Shown here: positions 1 to 10,520 of the stretch, in pieces | How the letters are laid out: every line of letters starts with the position of its first letter | Position numbering within the stretch: the first letter of the stretch is position 1 | Source: Limanda limanda | Lineage: Eukaryota > Chordata > Actinopteri > Pleuronectiformes > Pleuronectidae | NCBI RefSeq assembly: GCF_963576545.1 | Contig: NC_083644.1 | Location: 26,911,393 to 26,975,392 of the forward strand | Length of the DNA: 64,000 bases | Direction of reading: 5' to 3' | Program-made: the position numbers and the translations under genes | The notes under the pieces: generated by a model | The model's input: only the letters and a program-made list of their open reading frames with translations | What the model was told of the DNA's origin: nothing | Database searches by the model: none

Positions 1-976
1 GCCCACTTCATCATCACTGTCAAACTCAAAAGCCAGTAGCTTATTCAGCATAATTCAGTAGCTTATAGTTCATCCATCGGCAGCTGGGGAGCATGAAATA
101 GAATCCGTCAAAAATATTGCAAGTGTGATTTTGAAAAGCAAAGGGGAGATGTTGCAGTTGACTCTATCTTTAATGGGTTTCAGTTGATTCTGTAGCAACT
201 CTGGGACAGCAAGAATTAGAGTGCTGTAGTATAGAAATTCTAGTGTTAAGAATAATGGCAGCATCAAAACGCACTTCAGGTAACTTTATGCTTTAGGTCA
301 TGTGAGACATTTGATGCCTTGAAATGATTCATCTTCTTTATCATATGTTCTGTCCTTCATATGTTATGTGTAGGCTGTCAACGGCGACTGAATATGAGCT
401 TAATCTACATTAAAAGATTTCAATGGGCATTTGGGAGCAGTAACACACAGAAAAAATGTATTATCAGCTAATAATGATTTAAGTCTAAGTCTCCACCAGA
501 TCCTGAGGAAAAAAACACATCTGTAGCTGTGTTTTACTATGTTGATAATTTAATATCTTATTATTGTTTCCTGCATTTGTTGCTGGACAGGTATAGCATA
601 GTGAATTCATCAGTGCTTTACCATTAAAACAGCAGCCTGTTGTGGCTGGAAACCACCATTAGAGCTAGCTGGGGCCTTCAGAGTTGGGTAATTATAATAC
701 AATCCATCATTATTAAATACACCTTTTATAATGCACCCATTGACATTAAAATATTTGTGGGGCTGCAACACAAAAATCCTCAGTTTCATGACCAATGGAA
801 GCCCATGCAACCAGAAGTCTGCCAGGGTTTTCTCAGATGCTAAACTTGTGGCATCTCATTTCTCTTTATTTAGACTCAAGCTGAACAAACACTCACTAGA
901 CGAAAAGCAGTATTATTGTCACAGTGAACCTCTACGGACAGGCCTAATCCCCTGCTGTAACCAACTGTTTCCATGA
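1..976. other. non-coding AT-rich stretch, no gene seen
   Basis: The longest open frames here are about 80 codons on either strand. They overlap each other and lack splice, Kozak or poly(A) support. No repeat family, tandem array or RNA gene is recognisable. Confidence 0.5.
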
Positions 977-1300
977 TGTTACCTCGGCGTTCGCCAGTGA
1001 AGACAAGGTGGGTCTATCGGCGTTTGCGGACCTTAAGGGGGATTTGGAGAACAAAGGAGAGAGCCGCGGGGGGGCTCGCTGAGCCTCGCGGACCGATCGC
1101 GACGTGTGATCTAATTAGCATATGAATCGGAGTCCAGCCGCTGGCTAGAACCTCTCTCTACTCACCATTGGAGGAAACCACAGACCCTTGAAACTAATGT
1201 CACTCGTGATTGGTTGGTAGAAGTGTTGCTATTGGTCACCTTATGGGTCATTGCAGTGCACACGTGGGGTCACAGCATTCCGCACGTGGGGTAAGCCCCT
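977..1300. promoter_or_regulatory. CpG-rich promoter-like patch with CCAAT and E-boxes
   Basis: Positions 980-1150 are much richer in CpG than the surrounding AT-rich DNA (CGGCG, CCGCGG, CGATCGCGACG). The following 150 bases hold at least three inverted CCAAT boxes (ATTGG near 1169, 1209 and 1231) and two near-identical CACGTGGGG motifs (about 1261 and 1283), which are consensus E-boxes for bHLH factors such as USF, MYC or the clock proteins. A CpG island with CCAAT boxes and E-boxes is typical of a vertebrate promoter. No exon can be assigned to it: the nearest gene to the right ends toward it on the minus strand, and nothing recognisable starts to the left. A short frame from 973 is open for about 49 codons but matches nothing I know. 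It could also be a CpG-rich repeat fragment. Confidence 0.45.
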
Positions 1301-1454
1301 CCCACACAATATTTATAATAAAAATGTATACATTAATATTTATTATTATTTATAAGTAAGCCTTTACCAAAAGCACTGCAGTTAATTAAAACTAAACATT
1401 CATGTGATGCTTGATGCTATAGGTGAACATATTGTACAGGGAACAAATGTGAAC
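1301..1454. other. AT-rich spacer
   Basis: Very AT-rich DNA (ATATTTATAATAAAAATG and similar) lies between the promoter-like patch and the 3' end of the minus-strand gene. No gene is seen. Confidence 0.5.
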
Positions 1455-1476
1455 AAGGTATATGTGGAGTGAAAGC

Positions 1477-1482
1477 TTTATT
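1477..1482 (-). terminator. poly(A) signal of the minus-strand small gene
   Basis: TTTATT on the plus strand gives AATAAA on the minus strand. It lies about 70 bases downstream of the predicted stop codon (1550-1552), which is a normal distance for a short 3' UTR. The transcript probably ends near 1455-1465. Confidence 0.55.
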
Positions 1483-1549
1483 TACATACAGCAAAAATAT
1501 TGTACAAAAACTCAGATGAGGCTTGAAATGTTTCTCTGCAGCCTCTGGG

Positions 1550-2028
1550 TCATGACTTCTTTGTGGGACTCTTCTCCAGTGTGTAGACGTCTGTGGTGTG
1601 TAGCTGTGAGATCAGTGTAGCTTCCAGTCTTATATGAAGTGTGGGACACAGGTCGGTGCACTCCTGGCTGTGGAAGGATGGATCCATGTCATCTGTCCCG
1701 CTTCAATCAGCTGTAAACACATTCAGTAAAATTAGCACAGTTCAATTACAACATACACCTTTACATGTAACTGGAAAATTATTTAATGAATATAACCTTA
1801 CCCTCTTTCTTCTCCGACAACTCCTCAATGCTGATGTAAGGTCTGGTCGGATCATACTGGCTCATAGTGTGTCTTTGTACGTCATGGACAGGCAGCTGGA
1901 AAACAACACATGTAACATGACTTTATTATTAATAAACGGAAATAGCCGCGCTGCATCACGTTGGAAGATCCACAGCAAAAAAACACCAAAACAATTCATA
2001 AACAGTTACTTACATTCAATGGCTTCAT
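1550..2028 (-). CDS. predicted small spliced gene, unknown 83-aa protein
   Basis: Three coding exons on the minus strand join in frame. Exon A (2014-2028) starts with ATG and reads MKPLN, and ends at a consensus GTAAGT donor. Exon B (1802-1895) follows a TTTTCCAG acceptor, contains a run SQYDPTRPYISIEELSEKKE and ends at a GTAAGG donor. Exon C (1550-1692) follows a GGGACAG acceptor, starts with DDMDPSF and ends ...SPTKKS-stop. The total is 83 residues, acidic in the middle and basic at the tail, with no signal peptide, membrane segment or cysteine pattern. An in-frame TGA precedes the ATG, so the start is well defined if exon A is not split upstream. A stronger-looking acceptor (TGTTTACAG) lies 18 bases upstream of exon C. 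Using it adds an in-frame TGA after two codons and truncates the product to 38 residues. I do not recognise the family. Splice signals, frame continuity and the downstream poly(A) signal make a real gene likely, but all of this is inferred from sequence alone. Confidence 0.5.
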
Positions 2029-2082
2029 TTTCTGCACTTTAAATCCGGACTTTCAGCGTCTCAGCCTAACGCCTCTTTGTTT

Positions 2083-2084
2083 GT

Positions 2085-2115
<31 letters not shown>

Positions 2116-2119
2116 GGGG
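2083..2119. repeat. (GT)8 followed by 21-base G homopolymer
   Basis: GT repeats at 2083-2098 run directly into about 21 consecutive G at 2099-2119. On the minus strand this is a C-run inside the probable 5' UTR of the small gene, just after a possible TTTTCACAG splice acceptor (2126-2134). Run length is prone to both polymorphism and sequencing error. Confidence 0.9.
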
Positions 2120-2327
2120 CTGAGGCTGTGAAAACATACAGAAAAAAGTCACGTTGATGAAAAAACTTAACGAGAACAAACTGTTACATCTAAGTAATTC
2201 ATACATATTTACACATGCACTAGATCTGCTCCAGCACTCGATGCTGTATTCGTATTTAAGCAACTTTCTCGCTATCCCAAAGAGTGGCGGACATGCTTTC
2301 AGATGTAGGGTTAGCTTAGTGGTTAGC

Positions 2328-2627
2328 ATGGCGGCTCTAGCTCACCGTAACTCAGGGACTGTGCGCCCGTCTTCTCCGCCTCGACTCGTCCACACCGGGC
2401 CCGCGGCTCTGCCTCCACACGCACTCATCTTCTCCTCCAGGGAAAAGCGTCGTGTCGACTTCAGCAAGTTATTTACCCCGAAGACAGAGTCACTCGTACG
2501 GGACAAGCTAAACACGACCCGCTTCCTGTCTGCGGGACACTCGACGCTGCTGCACGGCGTTTACGAGGCTCTGATTGGACGAGTCCATCAGCTGATGACG
2601 CGAGCGGGTGACGTGAGCAGCGGTTAA
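2328..2627 (+). CDS. possible 99-aa single-exon ORF in a CpG-rich segment
   Basis: The frame starts at an ATG in ATGGCGGC context and runs 99 codons to TAA. The protein is rich in Arg, Ser, Leu and Pro, with a basic stretch near residues 38-42 and no recognisable domain or membrane segment. Against it: the same DNA carries inverted CCAAT (2574), a TGACG-type motif (about 2610) and a minus-strand donor (ACG then GTGAGC at 2340-2345). It could therefore be the promoter and 5' non-coding exon of the minus-strand gene, with the ORF a chance product of GC richness. For it: plus-strand AATAAA signals lie about 670 bases downstream (3297 and 3309) with a T/G-rich region after them. I cannot name a family. 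Confidence 0.3.
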   Translation: MAALAHRNSGTVRPSSPPRLVHTGPAALPPHALIFSSREKRRVDFSKLFTPKTESLVRDKLNTTRFLSAGHSTLLHGVYEALIGRVHQLMTRAGDVSSG

Positions 2628-2630
2628 TTC
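2346..2630 (-). promoter_or_regulatory. probable promoter / 5' exon of the minus-strand small gene
   Basis: This is a CpG-dense segment in otherwise AT-rich DNA. In the minus direction it offers, in order, a TGACGT-type ATF/CREB half site and TGACG motif (about 2595-2612), a CCAAT box (inverted ATTGG at 2574), then about 200 bases of CpG-rich DNA ending in a splice donor (GTGAGC, plus 2340-2345). A 5' non-coding exon ending at 2346 and joining the TTTTCACAG acceptor at 2126-2134 would complete a four-exon model. It overlaps the plus-strand 99-codon ORF, and the two readings may be mutually exclusive or represent overlapping divergent genes. Confidence 0.35.
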
Positions 2631-2714
2631 ATATGGGATAAGTATTTGACTGAGGCCAGGTTTATTTTTTGTGGTGTTTAGTACATTTACACACATGATT
2701 CACGCTGTTCTGTG

Positions 2715-2776
2715 TTCGTAACCTTATAGTTGAATGCACTTATCGTAAGTCGCTTTGGATAAAAGTGTTGACTGTT
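2715..2776 (+). repeat. teleost short interspersed repeat tail
   Basis: The segment ends in the motif GTAAGTCGCTTTGGATAAAA (2745-2764), a very common tail of fish short interspersed repeats, preceded by the usual TTGAATGCACTTAT block. The body upstream is diverged, so the family assignment is open. Confidence 0.6.
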
Positions 2777-3296
2777 TTAATGGAATACTGAGAAAGTTTA
2801 ATAACAACAATTAGACAATTGAAGTTCAAATTATGAAGGAATTTAAGCTCTATATTGTGTCTCCTTTATATTTAAAATAATAATCAAACTGAGTGGAGAT
2901 GTATGTTGTATCCAAACAGCCGGCTGCTGTGTTTTGTCACTGTGCAGTCCATGGGGGATTAAATATTACTATTTTTATTATTAAATCATTAAATCAATGA
3001 ATGTTTCATAGCAATTTTGAAAGTAGTGGTGAAAAGGTACCATTTATAATTCATGGAACAGCTTAGTTTGCCATTGACATGTGAATTTGATGCCAGTATT
3101 TTGGGAGGACAGATATTTTTATGGAAAGCCAGTAGAAGTTCGGAGCTTACAGGACACAGATGATCATACCCAGCATCATTTATTTGCTGGTAGAGGTGTG
3201 GTTTACACTTCCTCTGTGCATTTAACCAGCACAATTGAAAAAGTGACTGTAATCATGCCACTCTGTACAGTTGTTGAGATTTAGGATTGGATGACA

Positions 3297-3314
3297 ATAA
3301 AAATTTGAAATAAA
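3297..3314 (+). terminator. two plus-strand poly(A) signals
   Basis: AATAAA occurs at 3297-3302 and again at 3309-3314, with a T/G-rich region about 35-45 bases further on. This would suit the 3' end of a plus-strand transcript starting near 2300. AATAAA is frequent by chance in AT-rich DNA. Confidence 0.3.
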
Positions 3315-3330
3315 GTGCATTGTTTCATTT

Positions 3331-3980
3331 CTTTTGACTGCATTGACCTTTGTTTGTGGTATACAATATAATTCATTATAGCACACTTACTTACTTAAGA
3401 ACAATTTAAAATTTCAGGTTTAATATTTATTTTAAGCCTGGTTTACTCAGCCAGATAGTTTGTTGGTGCCTCTTACACATTGGTGTTATCTGCTCTCAGG
3501 GAAACTGATTTGCATTTGTGAAGCTCAGAGCATTGTCATTTGCATGTGAAAGCGTCCTCTAGGAGTTGGAGCAGGGGGGGTCAAATCTCAACAGCTCACA
3601 GGCTTGACAACTGCAGGAACCCTGAGCGTTTCCTTTGCTTCCTGCAGATACGTGTGAAAGTCGTTAACCGAAGGATGTGCCAACACTTCTCTGCGACACA
3701 GATTGACACAAACGCTTCTTTTCATGCAGTGACTGTGTCGTCACGCCATTCTATTCGACTGCATTCATCTTCGGGTCTCATTTCACACTTGCCTGTCAAA
3801 ACAGATGCAGAGAATAATCCCAAATCTATTCTATAACCTGGGATTTCTCTCAATTATTGTCTTCGTCCTAATATGCAGGCATAAACAGCCAACCTCCGGT
3901 GCTATTGTGAAACAAAGAAAATGGAATAAAACGTTACAGCATTATGGGTTTTATCCTACATTGTGAAAGCACGCTGTCAG
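3331..3980. other. non-coding stretch, no gene seen
   Basis: Two octamer-like ATTTGCAT motifs (about 3509 and 3538) lie 30 bases apart. The 98-codon frame at 3540-3836 has no splice or start support and looks like chance. No repeats are recognised. Confidence 0.4.
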
Positions 3981-3984
3981 CCTA

Positions 3985-4135
3985 TTGTTGTGATGTGCAT
4001 TGATTGAAGTGAAAAGCCCAAGCCATTATTCAAACCCATCCAGCACTCAATTAACACTCCATTTGCATTATGGCAGAGCTCTACGGCCGCCTCTTGATTA
4101 ATATGTCTCCTTCTCCCTTGCCAGTCAATCATGAA
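3985..4135. other. candidate conserved non-coding element
   Basis: This is a compositionally balanced stretch with clustered homeodomain and POU-like cores (TCAATTAACA, ATTTGCAT, TTGATTAATATG, CAATCATGAATCAT). It has no ORF and no repeat similarity. Such texture is typical of vertebrate enhancers, but conservation cannot be judged from one sequence. Confidence 0.25.
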
Positions 4136-4159
4136 TCATCCTCTCTGCCACAGGACAAC

Positions 4160-4460
4160 GCTTCATCCCCTGCTGGTAAAAAGAGGAAAGGAGGGAGGGA
4201 TACGAGAATAGGAAGAAAAGGTTGCGAAGAATAGCATGGGAAGCGGAGGAAGAAATTGTAGTGTGCTGCAAGTCGAAGATGAGAAGACTTCAAGAGAAGA
4301 AGAGACTGAATGACAAAAAAAAGGGAAAATGATGAAGGAAGGGTCGAAAAAAGAGAGACTTGAATATGGCGGAGCTGAGATGGGATTACTGGGAACAAGG
4401 GAGTCTTATGAGGAGGAATGGAAAATGAATGAAGCACATGAAGGATGGACACTAGAGAAT
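4160..4460 (+). repeat. polypurine-rich tract
   Basis: About 300 bases are strongly biased to A and G on the plus strand (for example AAGAGGAAAGGAGGGAGG). The 107-codon minus-strand frame here is a by-product of this bias (Ser/Leu/Phe/Pro-rich). Confidence 0.6.
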
Positions 4461-7400
4461 TGACCGTCTAAAGGGGAATGGATGTGCGAATGGTTTGAAA
4501 GCTGATGTGGTATAGAATTAGCAAACGAATACTGATAGAAAAGGAACAGCATAGTAAAGGAGGGAGCGCAGAAGCAGCTAAATAATAAATATTGAGCTGG
4601 TTTATTGGTAAGAAGAATTCAAGGCAACATTAGGTGAAACCTTGGTACCGTTGTGAAGATTTGAAGTTTGTTCCTTTCAAGTTCAGAGAATGTTGCTGCC
4701 CTCTGAGAATATCAAGCATCTTGGGCCCTCTCTTATTCATAAGGGTAAGATGGCGCAGGAGACTTACATGTAAATGATTGTGGTAGAGTATAAGCTATAA
4801 TGTAGGCACTTTACCTGCCTGAGGGAGCCAAGCATGTCGGGGAAGTCCTGGAGCTACATTCCAACCCATGTATATGATCATTGATAGTACATTTCTAAGA
4901 GAACAGATTAATGTGATTAAAGAGTCTCTTTGGTAGCATTGCTGCGTCTATACTCAGGGGAATTCTGAGAACACAATAGGTAAATTTGGTATTTTTGTAA
5001 GTTCAATACAATTCAAGTTTACAGGGTGTAGCCGTAAGTTTGCTCTAGTCTGACATAGACAAACCCTTTGTCCCTTCTTATATCTCCTTGTCTTTCATAT
5101 GTTACAAAACAAACAGATATGAACATTCAAATGTTACATACTCATTTGAGTACAAAGTTTAGCGTACTTTAAGCAGTGGTTTGACATACACTATACTGTA
5201 TGTAGCCTACAGCCTAATATTTCAGGAGTAAAATACCAGAATATAATTGTTGTCTGCCTGGAACTGTTGTGGTACACTTGAAATACATCAAATACTTGAT
5301 GTATTTAGAGGACTGTGTTGTATAGACAGAGGATAACAGACACTGCTCAGACATGGATGATGCTTGCAGTAGTTCTGCTGCCCCTTCATTCAAAAAGGAG
5401 CCAATTGGATTGGTTCGGCCAATTTGGTTGCCTACTGGAACCTTCAGAGGTATTCTGTTCAAGTACTCTTCTGAACACTGTACACTGTACTCTGTTCCAC
5501 TGGAAGAGCCAGAACATGCTGGGTGGATTATATACTCAGTCTGGCTGGAGCTGACATGGCTAAAGAGAAGGGTGTCTGCCAGACAAGCAGCCAAACTGGA
5601 TAGATGGACAGTGATGATCCGATCATTAAAACCTGATGAGCTACCACAGAAATTCTGGAAACATATGAACAACCCTGTGCCATTTCTTCTGTTGTTTTAC
5701 AAACTCTTTTCTGAGGAAAGAATATTGGATAAGACTTTGCAAAACCATGGATTACACTCAATGACAATGTTTCTCAAATACAGAGGTGGATCGCAGCTGC
5801 AGTATCAGTAAGGTATAGGACTCCAGGCCCAGATAAGAAATTGGGAGTACTGGGGAGAATGGCTCACAGTGGCAAAATATGAAATAAAATGAGTAAAAAA
5901 GACAAAACAACCTCATCCACTTTAAGAACAAAGCTACAGTATGATCCGAGTGTCACAGACATGCATCAACACATTACGTGCACTCGGACGACTAGTGTGA
6001 AAGATAGAAAATAGGAGAGAGTGAGTGAAAGACAAAAAAAGGCTCAGTTGGTTGAGCGAGTGCATTAGAAGCAGGAAAATTGGGGGGAAAGTGCAGATAA
6101 ATACAGCAAATTGGTTTACAACGTTTGTGTTTACAAAAAAAAAGAAGAAACATACCAGTCCTTGCCACAAGTTCCTATCCTGAATTGATTCTGCAATTTT
6201 AAAAGGAAGAATAGCAGAGCTTTGTGATGATCTCCAAGTCGAAGGAACAACAAGTTGGGATATGGGTAAAGCAACCATTACAATAAAACACTTGGTGTGA
6301 GGAAACTATTCTGATGCAGTTAAAACAAATTATGTAATAGAAGTCATTGCAGTGAGATCACTCACATGGTAATAAGGTCTGATGTGTTACACACCGCTGC
6401 TCTGCCACTGTCTTTCAGAAACAGCTACATCTTTATCAAAGCGATTCGGTAACATCTCAAAAGGCCCAGCACAGTCTGGTTGAGTGTAAGTAACCAAGAA
6501 TTCAACACAACAAAATCAAAAGGTAATTTAGATCTGCGTTTCTGCTAACCATTTGCACAGCGAGTGGTGCTTTAGTGTCTGCCACTAAGGCACCACAGAA
6601 ATACCTGAATGTTCACTTTGAGAACAGTCAACCATGCGAACATTGACTCGTGCATATCCCCAACAGGAGAAGGGGTGTTGGAAAAAATATGACGTTATGG
6701 TGCTGATGGCAGTTGCAGAGATGAGGGATAGAAAGAAATGTAAATGAAGGAACCATGGAAGATAAAGATGAATGTTTTTTAGTGGGGGACATATAAAGGG
6801 TGGAGGTGTCGGTTGAGGTAAAGGAAGGAACACACTCATCACAGACCATTGAGAGGAAGGAAGAAACATGATTTCACCAAGGTCCTCATCCTCCCTTTAC
6901 ATTTAACGCCTTGGCTAAATAATGAGCTATAATATTGTAACAAAAGACGGGAAATAGCACAGAGGACAAACACAATAGAAAGTTAAATCAGATTTTTGTG
7001 TCCAGGGAAAATACGAGGATGAATAAGAAGAATAGTAGGACTGGAACAAAACACATATCTCCCCATTTGATAAAAGAAGAATTACAATTTTAAAGGAAAT
7101 TATTTTGTTGTCCCCCTAGATAATATGCTGCTAATATTAAGACTGTATCAGGTCAGGGTCAATGAATCTTTTTCTATCCCGAAATGACCGGATTTCACAA
7201 CAACCTTGCTTGATTTGCTATTACAAAACCATTTGAAACTCCTGTGATGTACATATTCAGGAAAATACTAATTTGGGTGCTTCAATTATGTTGTGCTAAG
7301 GTGTACAAGCATGCTAATGAGTGGAGGTGAATCTAGCCAATTAGTGAGCAGAGAAATAGACAGAGGAAAACACTTAACAGCCCTCGAACCAAATTAAGTT

Positions 7401-7759
7401 TGCAATTAAAGCCAGTGATCAAGTTTGACTTTTTTCTTTCTGAGATGGTGTGAGCTGTGGGCTGGAAACTTGTCAATTATTGTCAATATTCTGCTTTCCA
7501 CTAATTTAAGCTAGAATTCAAAGCACGTGATGCCATAAAAAAATATTGCCTGGTATTAACAGCATAGTGGCAGATTGAAGTAACCATATAGACTGTAGTT
7601 TTCAACTTGCTATAGCTGGGTGGATTATGCTAAGAGCATTATTTTGGTCTATTTTAATAGAAAGCTAAGTCACGAAATGGGCACACGTACAACTGACTTA
7701 CTGTTTATTGTATTACAGAACAAAGACAAAAATGTATCGCTTACCTTAACACAGGCCAG
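4461..7759. other. non-coding stretch with no recognisable gene
   Basis: Two overlapping opposite frames of 152 codons occur at 5214-5811. Neither has a credible domain, and both look like chance frames. An 11-bp perfect hairpin lies at about 5281-5306 (AAATACATCAA stem). Purine-rich patches recur near 6690-6870. I see no exon with matched splice sites. Confidence 0.45.
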
Positions 7760-8300
7760 AAAATCCAGCCAGAAACGTTGGGGGACTTCATTGTCCATTT
7801 TAAGACAACTCACACTTCAAAAATCAAAATAATTCTACTCAAAGCTTAAAAATATACAAGGTTTAGAAAAACTTGTTCATGTTTGTATTATCAGTCGGTT
7901 AGACTATTGTAATGGTTCCTCACAGGTCACAGGCACTCAGTAAAAAAATCAACCAGACAGCTGCAACTCATCCACATTCCTCAGTAACACTAAGAAAGTG
8001 GAACACATTACACAGCAGTCCTTAAATCACTGCACTGGCTTCCTGTGTGTCAAAGAATAGGCTTTAAAATCCTATTACTTGTCTTTAAAGCACTAAATGG
8101 TCTCAGGCCCATACATCTCTGATGTATTTGTATTCTACAAAACATTCAGACCCCTCAGGTCATCTTGGACAGATTTACTCAGTGTTCACAGAGTCAAAAC
8201 TGAGCACATTTTTGCTCCTCACCTTGAGAGCAGGCTTCCGGAATAAGTGAGGTCTGCTAAACCTGTCAGTTAAATCAGGCTACTTATTTTGTTGTTTTTA
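7760..8300 (+). mobile_element. degenerate L2-type LINE, reverse transcriptase C-terminal tail
   Basis: Broken plus-strand frames carry hallmarks of the ORF2 C-terminus of L2/jockey-type non-LTR retrotransposons. In order these are a KLVH..SRLDYCN block (7870-7912), a HITQ..SLNHCTGFL stretch corresponding to the family's HITP..LHWLPV block (8000-8047), and FKALNGL..P (8085-8115), which in intact copies leads into YISDLL. Frameshifts and internal stops separate the blocks, so the copy is dead. Only the 3' end remains, as expected from 5' truncation during insertion. Confidence 0.75.
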
Positions 8301-9024
8301 CTCTGTTTTTTATTGTCTTTTGAATGCAGTTCGTATGACTTTGTATTGTTTTTATATTCAATCATTTAAAATATGTTTTGCCTATAAGTATATCAAATTT
8401 AAATTTATTTTGTATTGTCTTTTAAATGTAATTTTAATGTCTTATTTGTTATTTATTACCATGTCTCTGTGAAGTCACAAAAGCACCCCTGTTAAGGTCA
8501 GATAAAGGTTTCCATATTTAATGAAACATGTTAAGTCTTAAGTGACTATAGACTTTTCTAGATTTATTTTCCTGATTAGACAATAAACAATACCGGACAA
8601 GTGGATACTATCCTTAAAAAAATCGGATTTATTTAGGGGAACAACATGTCTGTCAACTGATTCATTCAGTATCAACAGATTAATGCCAAATACGTAAATG
8701 AACACGTCCTGATTATGTGAGTATTAGAAAATGTTATTTAATCAAAATAACCTTTGGGTTGGATTTAAGCTTAAATGAATGTCTCAATCCACTTTGAGTA
8801 GAAATTAACTCTATTTAAGAGTCTATAAATTCCTTATGTCACTATCCAGCATTATTGAAATTGCATTCCTTAATATTAATAAATGTCATCATCAGTTCTT
8901 ATTTTAATGTGAACTCCTTGTTGTACCAGGTAACATTAATGTAAACAATCAAAACACATGACAATGCTGATGTCAGACACTGATATTTGATTAGATGTAG
9001 GATCTCCATCACTGTCCCTTTAGG
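8301..9024. other. AT-rich non-coding stretch
   Basis: Very AT-rich DNA, part of which (8300-8470) may be the 3' tail of the LINE copy. No gene or tandem array is seen. Confidence 0.45.
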
Positions 9025-9866
9025 GTCCAGCAGGTCTGGTATGAACATCCGTCCTGAGAGATGTGATCACAAGTATGTGTGTTCACACCTAAAATCTGTC
9101 CTGAATGTGTCTCCTCTCACCCCTTGCTCTATATGCAAATAAACATTCTGCGTTATTTATGTCGCTAGATTTGTAAAAGATCTGAATTTACAGATGTGTC
9201 TGATGTCACCATGTTTGTGTCAGTGTGAGTGTGTCGGTGGGAGCGAGCGAGAAAGAGAGCGATAGAGAGAAAGGAGTGAGCAGTGAGTCGTCGTGCTCGA
9301 GAGTCCCGTCACATTCATCATCTCAAGCATGATTGGCTGGAAAGATGTTTATAAACACAGACTGATCCATATTTTAATATCCAGATTACAACTGATAATA
9401 CTAAGTATCAAAAAAGAAAAATTTATCGTACATCACGGAAATGTTGTCATTATCGATCGTACATCGTACCATGGGCAAAATTGTCGTACAAATACGATAA
9501 TGATCATACATCTGGCAACGCTGCTCCTGCAGCTATTCTGTGAAGAAAGTAGTGTGTAATTATGTGGTGATCAGTGTTGATACTGTGGAGGTGGCATCAA
9601 ACAAATCAACGAATGCTCACTGAGAAATAAAAAAATATGTTTGATTCATCCTAAAACAATAGCAGGTCAGAGGACGTCAACTGAGTAGGTGGTCTTTCAC
9701 ATGTGGCCCAGGAAGCATTTGCATTCAATCAAGTCTTCAAATGTGGGTGGTCAGATCATGTGATGCATCCAGGACGCATTGGAGTGTGTTCACACATGCA
9801 CCTATAGCGGACCACTTGTGATCAGCTCACGCAGAAAGGATGTTAATACCAGGTTTGAACAGGATC
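9025..9866. mobile_element. non-autonomous DNA transposon with about 45-bp inverted ends
   Basis: The left end (9025-9095) and the reverse complement of the right end (9775-9866) align imperfectly. Both have a TCTGGTATGAACATCC / CCTGGTATTAACATCC block, then GATCACAAGT, then GTGTTCACAC. The inside (about 700 bases) has no transposase and includes a TCGTAC-rich imperfect palindrome at 9425-9510. Related ends recur at 19335-19500 and 36350-36805. The family is common in fish, but I cannot assign a superfamily because no clear target duplication is visible. Confidence 0.6.
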
Positions 9867-10260
9867 ACAAAGTTATCAGCAAAGCTTTTCAAAAGGTGTC
9901 ATCCTCATCCACCTTGAGAACTCCTGCAGTGTTTGGAACAAGTTACACGCGATGCACACGCATAACTCTCCACAGTGCACAGTACTGGACCGTTTTATGG
10001 AACAGAGGTGTCCAGTACTTTGAGTTCCTGGATGGATTAAGAAATCAAAACCACTGACATTTTCCTTAGATCAAACAAGTCTCTCACTTGATTTAACTTG
10101 CAGAAGTAATTCAAAGTGGATCAATGTGATATGGAGAGAAGGGGAACTAAGTTAGAATTTGAAGACAGTGTGGCTTCCAATATTAAACGTACAACATTTT
10201 TTACACATGCAGGCCAGATTATTTTCATTACACATAAAATGACTCTAAGGGAGCAGTCGT
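9867..10260. other. non-coding stretch
   Basis: No gene, repeat or RNA recognised. The frame at 9779-10057 runs across the right end of the preceding transposon and is not a gene. Confidence 0.45.
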
Positions 10261-10269
10261 TTCAAGTCC

Positions 10270-10520
10270 TTTACTATAATAAGATTACATGCTAATGCAC
10301 GGTTTTAGCATCTATTTCACGCCAGTTCCGAGCCCACACCGAGTCTGTTTCTTCCTCTCGTCAAGCATCGCTGTTCAATGTTGAGCAATTCATCTGAAAT
10401 GTGAGAAAAACAACCTTACATGTCAAGCTCAGCCGCAGGAAGAGGATCTACCTGACAACAAATTAATGAAAATGTCACCGACTTATACCTCCATCTCTTC
10501 GTTTCAGAAACGCTCCACTG
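10270..10520. other. candidate conserved non-coding element
   Basis: A low-repeat, balanced-composition block containing GATTACATGCTAATGCA, AGCAATTCATC and AAATTAATGAAAAT motifs, with no ORF. Its enhancer-like texture is an inference only. Confidence 0.22.

Noticed and set aside
977..1170. Considered as a small structured RNA gene (snRNA, RNase P/MRP, 7SK)
   Set aside because: No family-specific motifs and no Pol III terminator or snRNA promoter elements were found.
5214..5811. Overlapping 152-codon frames on both strands
   Set aside because: No domain, no splice or poly(A) signals, and equal length on both strands. Best explained as chance frames in non-coding DNA.
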